This document shows, piece after piece, positions 7,734-16,600 of a DNA stretch of 64,000 bases; position 1 is the stretch's first letter, and the number at the start of each line of letters is the position of its first letter. The position numbers and the translations under genes are program-made. The notes under the pieces are model-generated. The model was not told the origin of the DNA and did no database searches. It saw only the letters and a program-made list of their open reading frames with translations. Source of the DNA: Vibrio sp. CK2-1 (GTDB taxonomy: Bacteria > Pseudomonadota > Gammaproteobacteria > Enterobacterales > Vibrionaceae); NCBI RefSeq assembly GCF_021726515.1, contig NZ_JAKKCJ010000001.1, positions 558,001 through 622,000 on the forward strand, read 5' to 3'.

Positions 7734-9047
7734 ATGTCTAAACAAAAATTTGCAGAACTTCGCCAGCATCCTAAGTTTCCATTGATGCTTAAAATTGGCG
7801 TGGCTTTTGTCGTGTTATTTATTATTGTTTTAATTGCCGAATCTGGTGATGGACGCAAATCAGTTCCTATGGATATGGACAAAATTTTAGCAGACGAAGC
7901 GAAAGCGGTTGCCGCTACCAAGCCTGTTCATGTGGATGAAAACGTTCCGCTTTATTCATACGAAATTCAAGATGGTGACAATTTAAGTAGTATCTTTGTT
8001 CGTCTTGGCGTTCCGTATGGTGACATGCTCAGCGTTATGGATACCGACCAAAACCACCTAACACTTGATACCTTAAGACCGGGCGATACCTTAAAAATTT
8101 GGATGGATGAAGATCTAGAACATTTAACCAAATTAGAAGTTGAATTTACGCTAGCGGATCGCGTGGTATTTACTCGCAACGACGATGAAAGTTATACCTT
8201 CCAAGAAGTGAATCTACCGGGCGTATGGAAAACTTATCCACTAGTAGGTGAAATCCAGGGTAGTTTCTCCACATCCGTTTATAAATACGGTATTTCGGGT
8301 GCGGAAACGGCACAAATTACTCAGTTATTAAAAGATAAGCTGAATTTTGTGCGAGACTTACGTGCCGGTGATAAGTTCGAAATTTTGCATAAACGCCAGT
8401 TTATCGATGGTGTCGCAACCGGGAATCGTGAGATTGATGCGATCCGTATTTATAACCGCGGTAACGTGATCAGTGCTTATCTGCATAGCGATGGTCAATA
8501 CTACGATAGTAATGGCGATAGCTTGCAGCGTGCATTTTTACGTTGGCCGACGAAACAGCACTTCCGTATTAGCTCTCCATTTGATGCGAATCGTTTACAT
8601 CCTGTGACTCATCGTCATGCTCCTCATAATGGCGCAGATATCGCTTCTCCTACTGGGACTGATGTTCTAGCAACCGGTGATGGTATCGTGACGCTAACCA
8701 CCAACCACCCTTACGCGGGTAAATATGTCGTGGTTCAACATGGTTCTACTTACCGAACTCGCTACTTACACTTGAGCAAAATTTTAGTGCGCCAAGGCCA
8801 AGCGGTTCATCGTGGACAAGTGATTGCGAAATCTGGTGCTACAGGTCGTGTAACCGGGCCACATTTGCATTATGAATTCATCATTCGTAACCGTCCTGTG
8901 AACTTCTTAACCGCTAAGATCCCGATGGCAACATCGATTTCTAAAGAAGATAAAGCGGCGTTTGAAGAACAAGTTAAAGCGGTTGATGCGCAGTTTGAAC
9001 AAGTCGCGATGAAGAACTCTGACAAACAAACTATTGCTAGTAATTAA
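7734..9047 (+). CDS. M23-family peptidoglycan DD-endopeptidase (MepM/Shy type)
   Basis: The 437-aa protein has a short cytoplasmic start, one membrane anchor near residues 18-36 (VAFVVLFIIVLI), and an OapA/LysM-like domain with GDNLSSIF and RPGDTLKIW (about 80-125). Next comes a linker domain, then a C-terminal M23 domain with HNGADIA (first zinc His and Asp) and GPHLHYEF (HxH). All zinc ligands are present, so it should cut cross-links in periplasmic peptidoglycan to allow wall growth. It resembles E. coli MepM and the Vibrio Shy enzymes; I cannot say which Shy paralogue. No good ribosome site precedes the ATG. Confidence 0.88.
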   Translation: MSKQKFAELRQHPKFPLMLKIGVAFVVLFIIVLIAESGDGRKSVPMDMDKILADEAKAVAATKPVHVDENVPLYSYEIQDGDNLSSIFVRLGVPYGDMLSVMDTDQNHLTLDTLRPGDTLKIWMDEDLEHLTKLEVEFTLADRVVFTRNDDESYTFQEVNLPGVWKTYPLVGEIQGSFSTSVYKYGISGAETAQITQLLKDKLNFVRDLRAGDKFEILHKRQFIDGVATGNREIDAIRIYNRGNVISAYLHSDGQYYDSNGDSLQRAFLRWPTKQHFRISSPFDANRLHPVTHRHAPHNGADIASPTGTDVLATGDGIVTLTTNHPYAGKYVVVQHGSTYRTRYLHLSKILVRQGQAVHRGQVIAKSGATGRVTGPHLHYEFIIRNRPVNFLTAKIPMATSISKEDKAAFEEQVKAVDAQFEQVAMKNSDKQTIASN

Positions 9048-9079
9048 TCGTATCTAATAATAGAATTGTTTCATTGACT

Positions 9080-9112
9080 AAAGAGTAAGTGTTTTCGCAC
9101 TTGCTCTTTTTT
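9080..9112 (+). terminator. Rho-independent terminator after the M23 endopeptidase
   Basis: Twelve-bp arms AAAGAGTAAGTG (9080-9091) and CACTTGCTCTTT (9098-9109), with one wobble pair and a 6-nt loop, followed by a T-run. Confidence 0.85.
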
Positions 9113-9156
9113 ATTATATATAACCGCCGTTGAGGTTATTGAATCAGGGATGATAG

Positions 9157-10392
9157 ATGAATCATGTAGAAAACACTCAAGAAGATAATCTTGAAATTAA
9201 GCAACCTCAAACTTGGAAAACACCACAAACCTTTTTGATGCTCATTTCGATCGTGGTGCCGATTGCCTTTGCTAGTTGGATGGCGTTATTAAATAACTTC
9301 GTGGTAGAAAAAGCGGCTTTCACTGGTGCAGATATCGGCTTGCTACAAAGTGTGCGTGAAATTCCCGGCTTCTTAGCCTTCACCGTCGTCTTCGTACTGC
9401 TGTTCATCCGTGAGCAAAAGTTTATGCTCGTCGCGCTTGCCATGCTCTCGATTGGCGTAGCGATCACCGGCTTTTTCCCTTCGGTACTTGGCTTGCTAAT
9501 GACGACTTTATTGATGTCGATAGGCTTCCACTACTTTGAAACCTTAAAGCAATCCTTATCTTTACAATGGCTGAGTAAAGAAGAAGCGCCAGAGTTTCTA
9601 GGAAAGTTAATCTCGGTAGGAGCGCTTGCATCATTACTGACTTACGGCGCACTGTGGGTCATGCTGGAAATCTTGAAGTTTGATTATTGGCATGTGTATT
9701 TAATCACTGGCAGCTTAGCCTTAGGTGTTACAGTCTTTATGTGGTTAGCATTCCCGCAATTTGAAGCGACAACCATTCAGCATAAAAACCTGATCTTAAG
9801 AAAGCGCTATTGGCTGTATTACGCGCTTACTTTTATGAGTGGCGCTAGACGTCAAATCTTTACTGTATTTGCGGGCTTTTTGATGGTGGAGAAATTTCAC
9901 TATTCGGCGGCAGACATTACATTACTGTTTTTAATCAACTATGCGTTTAACTTCTTATTTGCTAAGAAAATCGGTCAATTCATTGGCATAGTAGGTGAGA
10001 GAAAGGCGCTGATTTTTGAGTATTGTGGCTTAATTGGTGTGTTTGTTGGTTACGCGCTAGTCGAAAATTCACATATTGCTGCGGGTTTGTACGTGGTCGA
10101 TCATTTATTCTTCGCACTAGCATTAGCGGTTAAAACTTATTTGCAGAAAATCGCCGATCCACAAGATATGGCCTCTACCGCTGGGGTTTCATTTACCATC
10201 AATCATATTGCAGCAGTAGTGATTCCGGTGACATTTGGTTTGTTGTGGCTGCATTCACCGGCCGCGGTATTTTATATTGGTGCTGCGATGGCGGCGGTAT
10301 CGTTGATTTTATCTTGTAATATTCCGCGTATGCCGAAGCCGGGTAATGAAGTGTGTCGCTTTAAGTGGGGAAGTGAGGTAGCGGAAAAATAA
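9157..10392 (+). CDS. MFS transporter, substrate unknown
   Basis: The 411-aa product has about 12 hydrophobic segments with a central hydrophilic loop (near residues 205-220), the usual 6+6 major facilitator layout. AGGGA at 9146-9150 supports the ATG at 9157. I see no strong sugar-porter or drug-efflux signature. The first loop, EKAAFTGADIGLLQSVREIPGF, is in the place where MFS proteins carry their helix 1-2 motifs. It is a single-gene unit, tail to tail with rof 7 bp away. The substrate cannot be inferred. Confidence 0.8.
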   Translation: MNHVENTQEDNLEIKQPQTWKTPQTFLMLISIVVPIAFASWMALLNNFVVEKAAFTGADIGLLQSVREIPGFLAFTVVFVLLFIREQKFMLVALAMLSIGVAITGFFPSVLGLLMTTLLMSIGFHYFETLKQSLSLQWLSKEEAPEFLGKLISVGALASLLTYGALWVMLEILKFDYWHVYLITGSLALGVTVFMWLAFPQFEATTIQHKNLILRKRYWLYYALTFMSGARRQIFTVFAGFLMVEKFHYSAADITLLFLINYAFNFLFAKKIGQFIGIVGERKALIFEYCGLIGVFVGYALVENSHIAAGLYVVDHLFFALALAVKTYLQKIADPQDMASTAGVSFTINHIAAVVIPVTFGLLWLHSPAAVFYIGAAMAAVSLILSCNIPRMPKPGNEVCRFKWGSEVAEK

Positions 10393-10399
10393 TTGACGT

Positions 10400-10639
10400 C
10401 TAAATTTTCTTGAACGAGGCAATGTGATCTAAGCGGATCCGTTGTCTCGTTTTATTTTTATCGACCAGTTCTACTTCGAGCCATTCTCCGGTTTCTTTTT
10501 CTGAATAGACATTGATGGCTGAAGCGATAAGCGTGCGATTGTCATGTAAATGAATCTCAAGCTTATCATGATGCATACATGCCACTTCAAACTCATCGTA
10601 TTGTGAGCAAGCGATAGGTTGGTATTTTATCTCGTCCAT
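10400..10639 (-). CDS. rof: Rof (YaeO) family Rho-binding antiterminator
   Basis: The 79-aa protein has the Rof pattern: YQPIACSQYDEFEVAC at the start, then a small beta-barrel with LEIHLHDN and RIRLDHIASF at the end. E. coli Rof (YaeO) binds the Rho N-terminal domain and blocks RNA loading, reducing Rho-dependent termination. The assignment is by resemblance of the whole sequence to that family. It lies downstream of the RDD gene on the same strand (47-bp gap) and may share its transcript. Confidence 0.8.
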   Translation of the reverse strand: MDEIKYQPIACSQYDEFEVACMHHDKLEIHLHDNRTLIASAINVYSEKETGEWLEVELVDKNKTRQRIRLDHIASFKKI

Positions 10640-10686
10640 GAGTGCTCGCTTATATGAAGTGGCTGCTTAGGTGTGTATCTATCAAT

Positions 10687-11211
10687 CTAGTCTTTAAATG
10701 CACTAGGTGTGAAAGTATCGGCTTTTGGACGAATCACCACAGTGCCGGCAATCTTGTCATGGAAGCCTTGTTTCTTGCTATCAAAGCCGACCCAGATGAA
10801 GCCCAACATAAATAAGAACGTCGATACAAAGTAGCCTAGGTAACGAATAATTGACTGAACGGTAGTTAAACGTTGTCCGGTTTTCGCATCGACTACTTGT
10901 GCTTTGATCAGCATTTTACCCGGTGTTGCGCCGCGGAACTTCCAAAATAGTACAGTGATGATAAGCAGCGGAATGTAGCTCCACCAAGTATCCGACAGCA
11001 TACTACCAGCCCATGAAGTGGAGTAAGAAGAATAAGAGTAGTGTTCGGTTTGAGTAGTAAAGCTTTGTTGATAAGACTCTAGCCCCGGTAGCGCAATGAG
11101 CACTAAGGCAAAGGAATAAAGAATATTATCAATAATGCTGGCCCCAACACGCGACCAAAACCCAACATATTCGTACTCCATTAAGGTGTCGCTTAATTCA
11201 AATTTTTTCAT
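10687..11211 (-). CDS. RDD-family membrane protein
   Basis: The 174-aa protein shows the RDD signature: GFWSRVGASIIDNILY near the N-terminus (Arg and Asp in the first helix), a second hydrophobic segment around 85-100, FRGATPGKMLIKAQVVDAKTG, and a third span (FVSTFLFMLGFIWV). RDD proteins are small inner-membrane proteins; some have been linked to ion or antiporter roles, but most are uncharacterised. A Ser/Tyr-rich loop lies between spans 1 and 2. It sits between the DUF445 gene and rof, all reading leftward. Confidence 0.85.
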   Translation of the reverse strand: MKKFELSDTLMEYEYVGFWSRVGASIIDNILYSFALVLIALPGLESYQQSFTTQTEHYSYSSYSTSWAGSMLSDTWWSYIPLLIITVLFWKFRGATPGKMLIKAQVVDAKTGQRLTTVQSIIRYLGYFVSTFLFMLGFIWVGFDSKKQGFHDKIAGTVVIRPKADTFTPSAFKD

Positions 11212-11259
11212 AACTTATCCAGTTTGTTTTTATTATCTATACGCAAGATGCTGTTTTTG

Positions 11260-11970
11260 TTAAGCCGCGCTAACGATAGCTGAAATAACACCAATAAGGC
11301 CACCAAACACGCCGCCCCATACAACAAGCCAACCTAAATGCTGCTGAATCATAGTCTTAACGATTTCTTTGACCATCTTAGGGGTTAATTCGTTCAATCG
11401 CTGATCAATAATATTTTCAATATTGGCTTGGATATCATCCATCATTGACGGTTGTTCTAGCTGCTCTTTTAAGGCTTGTTTCACCTGATCGCTTTGGCTG
11501 ATTTCAATCATTGATTCTTGCATCTTTTCAATAAAAGGCTGTTTTAGCGGTTGAAGTGCTTCCGCGCCACCTAACATTGCTAGCATTCCACCAAAAGAAG
11601 AATGGGTGATCACTTCTACTAAAGAATCAAAACTCGGCTCTAAATCGATTTTCTGGATGACAGGCTTTAAATCTAACGAGGCGTTGCTTGCTAATTCTTG
11701 GTTTAAGAACTTGTCGATGTTTTGGCTAGTAAAAAACTGCATCATCATGAGATTTTTAATTGCGGTTTTAAATTCTTCAAAACGAGCAGGGATGATGCCC
11801 GAGCCATATAAGCCCGGCACTTTTTCAAACAGCATGTGAATGGCGAGCCAATTGGTTACCGCACCTGAAAAAGCAAATAAGCCAGCATAGAGCACAATGG
11901 TGTTTTGAGTTTGATAACCAATCGCTAATAAAACAATTGAAATAAGGTTAGTGATAAAGCTTTTGTTCAT
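11260..11970 (-). CDS. DUF445-family membrane protein
   Basis: The 236-aa product starts with two adjacent hydrophobic segments (residues about 5-45) that carry NWLAIHMLFEKVPGLYGSGIIPARFEEFK, the conserved DUF445 text. A long helical region follows, then a final membrane span (LVVWGGVFGGLIGVISAIV). The topology suggests an inner-membrane protein with a large helical domain. No biochemical role is known for the family. It is the first gene of a leftward group DUF445-RDD-rof and is preceded by the yibL terminator. Confidence 0.82.
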   Translation of the reverse strand: MNKSFITNLISIVLLAIGYQTQNTIVLYAGLFAFSGAVTNWLAIHMLFEKVPGLYGSGIIPARFEEFKTAIKNLMMMQFFTSQNIDKFLNQELASNASLDLKPVIQKIDLEPSFDSLVEVITHSSFGGMLAMLGGAEALQPLKQPFIEKMQESMIEISQSDQVKQALKEQLEQPSMMDDIQANIENIIDQRLNELTPKMVKEIVKTMIQQHLGWLVVWGGVFGGLIGVISAIVSAA

Positions 11971-12009
11971 AGTGATTTTCTTGCTTGGGTATATATAAAA
12001 TTAAGGCAC

Positions 12010-12044
12010 AAAAAAGGATGATAAACGTGAGTAGTATCATCCTT
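12010..12044 (-). terminator. Rho-independent terminator of yibL
   Basis: Perfect 10-bp arms AAGGATGATA (12014-12023) and TATCATCCTT (12035-12044) with an 11-nt loop. Read on the minus strand, the stem is followed by a run of T, so it ends the leftward yibL transcript. Confidence 0.85.
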
Positions 12045-12067
12045 CGACAGTCAGTGATGTGACTCGC

Positions 12068-12424
12068 TTAAAACTCTTTAGGAGCAAAGCCTGTCATTTC
12101 TTCTAATTTTAACTCTTTACCAATTTTGGTTAAAGGGTGCACGATAACAAGGCCTTTCACTGATTTTTTCAGTTTGCCTTGGTCAGCTTTTTCGTCTTTG
12201 GTTAATGCGCGGCTAAATGGCATCTCCAGTAACGCTTTACGTTCTTTGTTTAAGTCGTAGCTTTTTTTGTGATTAAGCTGAGCCACTTTTTTGCTGAGTT
12301 GATTAATTTCAGTTTCAAATTGATAAATCATCGCTTTATCTGCTCGCTTTTGAGCAGCTTCAAGTTTATGGCGGCACTTATCGAGTCGATTATTCAGTTG
12401 TTGTAGTTCGTTTTGTTGGCTCAT
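12068..12424 (-). CDS. yibL: YibL family ribosome-associated protein
   Basis: The 118-aa protein has an N-terminal coiled coil (about residues 1-60, rich in Gln/Lys/Leu). It is followed by the conserved YibL tail: MPFSRALTKDEKADQGKLKKSVKG, then VVHPLTKIGKELKLEEMTGF. This closely matches E. coli YibL, reported to associate with the large ribosomal subunit; its function is not settled. It is a single gene with its own terminator. Confidence 0.9.
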   Translation of the reverse strand: MSQQNELQQLNNRLDKCRHKLEAAQKRADKAMIYQFETEINQLSKKVAQLNHKKSYDLNKERKALLEMPFSRALTKDEKADQGKLKKSVKGLVIVHPLTKIGKELKLEEMTGFAPKEF

Positions 12425-12516
12425 GTGTTCACCATATACTCTAAAATTAAATCAGTGGATTGCGTCAAATTACGCGAGGGCGGAGTATAGCACAGCGCTT
12501 GCCTTTAGTTATCTTA

Positions 12517-13419
12517 TTATTTATCAAAAAAAGGTTTTTCAATGCCAAGCTTCACCATGAATAAATACTTTATCTTTCGATAAATATTAGAGTATTTCAC
12601 TAAAATATTCTTAGAATCTATCACCGTCGTATTACCCCAATAAGAGAGCGTATGAATACCATCGGAAAAAGGTTCAACAGGCATCAAGTCTTTAAAGTGC
12701 TGCTCTTGGTATTCAGTGTTTGAGATAGTCGTTATCTTCATTACTTGCAAACTACCACCATAAGTATGTTGGCAGTTTTGTCCTACACGGTAGTACTGAC
12801 CATTGTCTTCGATGATTGGACCGCCGTTGCGACCATTCTTAATATCATTTGCGATAGGCGATGCTGGGTGTAATTGATACCCTCCGAGTAGTGTATCCGA
12901 GTAGAACAGCAACTGTTTGAAAGGGTCATCAGCGGTAGAAGTAAACAAATAGAAAACATGGTTTATTTTTTTGATATTGGAGTCGATATATTTTCCATCG
13001 CTAAGTAACGTTTTATGCTTAACGAACTTTGAGCCATTAAATTGGTAGAGCGTGATTTCATTTAAATCGGACGTTTCGACAATGCAATAAATGTCACCGG
13101 CTTCTTCAAAGATGAATGGGTATGATTTATGGCCTGTGATGGTATTGATGTCATCAAAAAAAGGATAGCGCTTGCCTTTTAAATCTACACATTCAATTTT
13201 TCCATTGCCATGAGAGTAATCAAAAATTTCATAAGCAATAAAGTGTTTTTCACCAAGCATGAAAATGAATGGGTCGGCCTCGAAATCTTTTTCGGTAAAG
13301 TTAAACCATTGGATATCAAATTCTTTCAGGCCGTGCTCAATGATGGATATCGGATTGTGTTGTATTAATCCAATTCGCCAAAAGTCTTGAGTTGTAAATT
13401 TGCTTAATAATGATTTCAA
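12517..13419 (-). CDS. Beta-propeller-like protein resembling the GINT1 N-terminal domain
   Basis: The 300-aa protein has no signal peptide or membrane span. It shows repeated blade-like text: FEADPFIF, GKIECVDLKG, SYPFIFEEAGDIYCIVETS, and NGRNGGPIIEDNGQYYRVGQNC. This resembles the five-bladed GH43-like domain found next to or fused with glycosyltransferases or formyltransferases (glucosamine inositolphosphorylceramide transferase N-terminal family). It is divergent from the exopolysaccharide operon, 205 bp away, so a role in building or modifying that polymer is plausible. No catalytic residue can be assigned. Confidence 0.5.
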   Translation of the reverse strand: MKSLLSKFTTQDFWRIGLIQHNPISIIEHGLKEFDIQWFNFTEKDFEADPFIFMLGEKHFIAYEIFDYSHGNGKIECVDLKGKRYPFFDDINTITGHKSYPFIFEEAGDIYCIVETSDLNEITLYQFNGSKFVKHKTLLSDGKYIDSNIKKINHVFYLFTSTADDPFKQLLFYSDTLLGGYQLHPASPIANDIKNGRNGGPIIEDNGQYYRVGQNCQHTYGGSLQVMKITTISNTEYQEQHFKDLMPVEPFSDGIHTLSYWGNTTVIDSKNILVKYSNIYRKIKYLFMVKLGIEKPFFDK

Positions 13420-13624
13420 AACAGGATCCTTTGCCTAGGGAGGACTAATTAAGTGTGGCTATCATTGTACACTTTAGAATAAGTATTAATCTATGTTATG
13501 AGGGTAAATAATGCCTACAAAACGAGAGTTTATCAGGCGTTATCTTGTTAAATAGCGTTTCATGATGACCAGAAATAGACTATAATATTGAGCACAAGTT
13601 GCACATTCCTGTTCAACAATCTGT

Positions 13625-15145
13625 TTGGTCAATGGTACTACGATGAACCTATTTAGCTTGCCTATGAAAAAGGTATTAATTACCCTTATTTCGTCTTCTG
13701 CTTTTTTGTTTTTTAATACCGCTTGTGCCAGTTCAATTGACTACTCCCCAACTGAAAGTGATCAAATCTTAGTCAACCCAGATATGGGGATCGTTGATCA
13801 TCAAACGATCAATATTAAAGATAATCCTTATTGGAATGTTCCAAGTTACCCCGAAACTTCTGTTGTGTATTTTCGCTGGTATTGGGAAGAGTTAGAACCA
13901 GAAAAAGGGGAATATAATTTCCAGCTTATCGATCAAACTATTCAAGATGCCGCAAAATTGAATAAAAAAGTGGTTATTCGCTTTATGACTCTGGCTGGCA
14001 AAGATGAAACTTACTATGCCGGAGCACCACTGCAATATAAAAAGGTACTCGGTATTCCATGCTGGCTGAAGAAACAATTAGACCCAGAGACTCAAGATGT
14101 TTGTGCCGATGATAATAGTTTTGTCCCTGATTATAATGACCCTATTTTTCAAGATCATTTAAATCGATTTCTTCAAGCGATGGGCGCTCGATATAACTCG
14201 AACCCTAATTTGTTGCGTTTAGATGTTGGCCTAGTCGGCACTTGGGGCGAGTGGCACTTGTACTCCCACGCACCCGATAACGCTTCAACTTTGGGTACGA
14301 ATGGTTACACCTCGGAAAACTTGCAAGTTTATATTGATATGATGAAGTCAGCGTTCCCAGATAAAATGTTGACTATTGATTTGGGCACCACTGATGACGA
14401 TTTTTCTGGCGCAGCCACAAGCCAAGGCTTAGGTTGGCGTGCGGATTGTATTGGTGATTGGACGCCCGGTTGGAACCATATGCAAGATGCTTACCCTCAA
14501 GCGTTATCACATATCGAAAATTCTTCCGATCCTTTGATTTTATCTCGTTGGAAACAAGCACCGGTCGATTTTGAGATTTGTTATACCATGCAAGAGTGGG
14601 CGCAGCAGCCAGAGGTTTACACTCAGCAAAAGGTTCAACAAACATTTGATACTGCACTTGATTTACACGCCTCACTTCTTAATCTTAAATCAAGTGAGAT
14701 CCCACCTATATATCAACAAGCACTTGATGAGTTTAGAAAGAAACTTGGTTATAGATTGGTGCTAAAAAACCTCACAGTACAAAGTAAATTTAGAGCGGGT
14801 AGTTTTATTTCTATCCAGTCTAATTGGGTCAATAAAGGTAGTGCACCAAGTTATACTAACTACCCAGTAGTGTGGCGTTTAGTTGATAGTCAGAATAATG
14901 CGGTTGCTTATTTTGAAGCCAATAATGATATAACTCAATGGCTACCGGCAGAGTATAATGGCGATGCTCCTACGGTCTATAGCTTAGCGAATAAATTCAG
15001 GTTACCAACAAACCTTAAGCCTGGAAAATTCCAGCTAGAAGTTGGTTTGGTAAGCCAAGGATCGCGAAATGCTAAAATAAAAATTGCGATTGATAATGAA
15101 AATAATAATAACTGGTATCGATTGATGAATGTCGATATTGAATGA
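13625..15145 (+). CDS. Secreted DUF4832-type (glycosidase-like) protein, first gene of the exopolysaccharide operon
   Basis: The 506-aa product has a signal peptide (MKKVLITLISSSAFLFFNTACA from the ATG at 13664); ATGs at 13625 and 13643 are also in frame and none has a good ribosome site. The next ~330 residues look like a TIM barrel: FRWYWEELEPEKGEYNF is typical of glycoside hydrolases, and LVGTWGEWHLY is a possible active-site loop with a Glu. A C-terminal beta-sandwich follows (about 370-500). This arrangement matches DUF4874/DUF4832 proteins, whose substrates are unknown. A TATAAT at 13581-13586 could be the operon's -10 element. It probably acts on the polymer in the periplasm. Confidence 0.6.
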   Translation: MVNGTTMNLFSLPMKKVLITLISSSAFLFFNTACASSIDYSPTESDQILVNPDMGIVDHQTINIKDNPYWNVPSYPETSVVYFRWYWEELEPEKGEYNFQLIDQTIQDAAKLNKKVVIRFMTLAGKDETYYAGAPLQYKKVLGIPCWLKKQLDPETQDVCADDNSFVPDYNDPIFQDHLNRFLQAMGARYNSNPNLLRLDVGLVGTWGEWHLYSHAPDNASTLGTNGYTSENLQVYIDMMKSAFPDKMLTIDLGTTDDDFSGAATSQGLGWRADCIGDWTPGWNHMQDAYPQALSHIENSSDPLILSRWKQAPVDFEICYTMQEWAQQPEVYTQQKVQQTFDTALDLHASLLNLKSSEIPPIYQQALDEFRKKLGYRLVLKNLTVQSKFRAGSFISIQSNWVNKGSAPSYTNYPVVWRLVDSQNNAVAYFEANNDITQWLPAEYNGDAPTVYSLANKFRLPTNLKPGKFQLEVGLVSQGSRNAKIKIAIDNENNNNWYRLMNVDIE

Positions 15146-15196
15146 TTCAACTTTAAATAATTATAAGAATAGGGGATTTTATTTTGGTGGGAAATA

Positions 15197-16591
15197 ATGA
15201 ATCGTAACGTTGTTAAGGTTTATAAAGATAGCTTCACCACCGTGATGAGGCTGTTTGATTTTGCTGTTATAAATTTAACTTATATAGGTTTGTTATGTAT
15301 TAGCGATCAAACTATTTCTATTTTGGATATTGCTGTCGCTTTGGTGATTGCTTTTATGTTTTTATCAATAGGGATCTTTACCGGTTTCTATGATCTCTCT
15401 ATTCATGATAAAAAAAGAAAAATATTACTTAAACTGACTTTTAATTCCGTTTGCTTAGTTTCCATTCTGTGGGCTTTACGCCATGCACTTGAAACTCTCC
15501 CAGGGATGATTGAGGTGTTGGCAAGAGAAAGCATCGTCCATAGTGAGTTTTTATGGTCTTATCTCATTATCCTAGCTAGCCGTATTGTTTTAACCAAGAT
15601 ACAAGTATCAAAACCTAAAATTGCGATTCTTGGAATGACGCCGATTGGCTTATCGGTTGAAAAAGGTTTAGTGGCGAAATATGGTTCTTCTATCGTAAAT
15701 AATATCTCTTATTTTGATGAAAGAGCAGAGAGTCGATTTGGATATATAACAAGAGGAAGTCATCAAGGCACGATTGATGATCTGCTTACTATTGCGAAAA
15801 ATAATGAAGTAGATGAGATTTATATCGCCTTGCCTATGGTCGCTCGAGATCGGATTAGAAATTTCTTACGTATTTTATCTGATAGTACGGTTGATATAAT
15901 GATAGTCCCTGATTTATATAGTTATCATTTATCGAGTGCTCAGCTAAGAGACGTCGGTGGTATACAGTCTTTTAGTGTGTTTGCTTCTCCATTTGAAGGC
16001 TTAGGTGGCATTATTAAAAGAGTCATTGATATCGTCGTTGGTAGTTTGATTACTCTGATGATATTACCCGTGATGGCAGTCATTGCTCTAGGGGTGAAAT
16101 TAAGTTCTCCTGGCCCTGTATTATTTAAGCAGGATAGATATGGCTTAGGTGGCAAAAAGATCAAAGTTTGGAAATTCCGTTCGATGAAAGTGATGGAAAA
16201 TGATGCCGTTGTGACTCAAGCCACCAAAGGTGATCCTCGGGTGACGAAATTTGGCTCATTTATTCGCCGAACTTCTCTAGATGAATTACCTCAATTTTTT
16301 AATGTTCTACAAGGGACGATGTCGATCGTCGGCCCTAGACCACATGCGGTTTCTCATAATGAAGAGTATCGAAAAATCGTTGATAACTATATGATTCGCC
16401 ACAAAGTGAAACCGGGCATTACTGGACTTGCGCAAATCAAAGGCTATCGAGGTGAAACGGATACGGTCGATAAGATGGTAAAACGTGTTGAGTATGATAT
16501 TCGCTATATGCAAAATTGGACGCCAATTTATGACTTTAAAATTATCTTTTTGACGATTTTTAAAGGTTTTGTCAGCGAAACGGCTTACTAA
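15197..16591 (+). CDS. Undecaprenyl-phosphate sugar phosphotransferase (WcaJ/VpsL type)
   Basis: The 464-aa protein has four N-terminal membrane spans (about 15-130), a Rossmann-like cytoplasmic domain (IAILGMTPIGLSVEKG near 150), a fifth membrane helix (near 275-295) and the C-terminal bacterial sugar transferase domain. The latter has KVWKFRSM, DELPQFFNVLQG and SIVGPRPH, which hold the catalytic Asp-Glu pair and phosphate-binding residues. It transfers a sugar-1-phosphate, probably glucose or galactose, to undecaprenyl phosphate and so starts repeat-unit synthesis. It corresponds in position to vpsL/cpsA of Vibrio. Confidence 0.92.
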   Translation: MNRNVVKVYKDSFTTVMRLFDFAVINLTYIGLLCISDQTISILDIAVALVIAFMFLSIGIFTGFYDLSIHDKKRKILLKLTFNSVCLVSILWALRHALETLPGMIEVLARESIVHSEFLWSYLIILASRIVLTKIQVSKPKIAILGMTPIGLSVEKGLVAKYGSSIVNNISYFDERAESRFGYITRGSHQGTIDDLLTIAKNNEVDEIYIALPMVARDRIRNFLRILSDSTVDIMIVPDLYSYHLSSAQLRDVGGIQSFSVFASPFEGLGGIIKRVIDIVVGSLITLMILPVMAVIALGVKLSSPGPVLFKQDRYGLGGKKIKVWKFRSMKVMENDAVVTQATKGDPRVTKFGSFIRRTSLDELPQFFNVLQGTMSIVGPRPHAVSHNEEYRKIVDNYMIRHKVKPGITGLAQIKGYRGETDTVDKMVKRVEYDIRYMQNWTPIYDFKIIFLTIFKGFVSETAY

Positions 16592-16600
16592 AGGCTTGCT

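Noticed and set aside
13587..13608. Sigma-54 promoter before the exopolysaccharide operon (GAGCAC and TTGC words)
   Set aside because: The spacing between the two elements is two bases too short, and the first lacks the GG pair.
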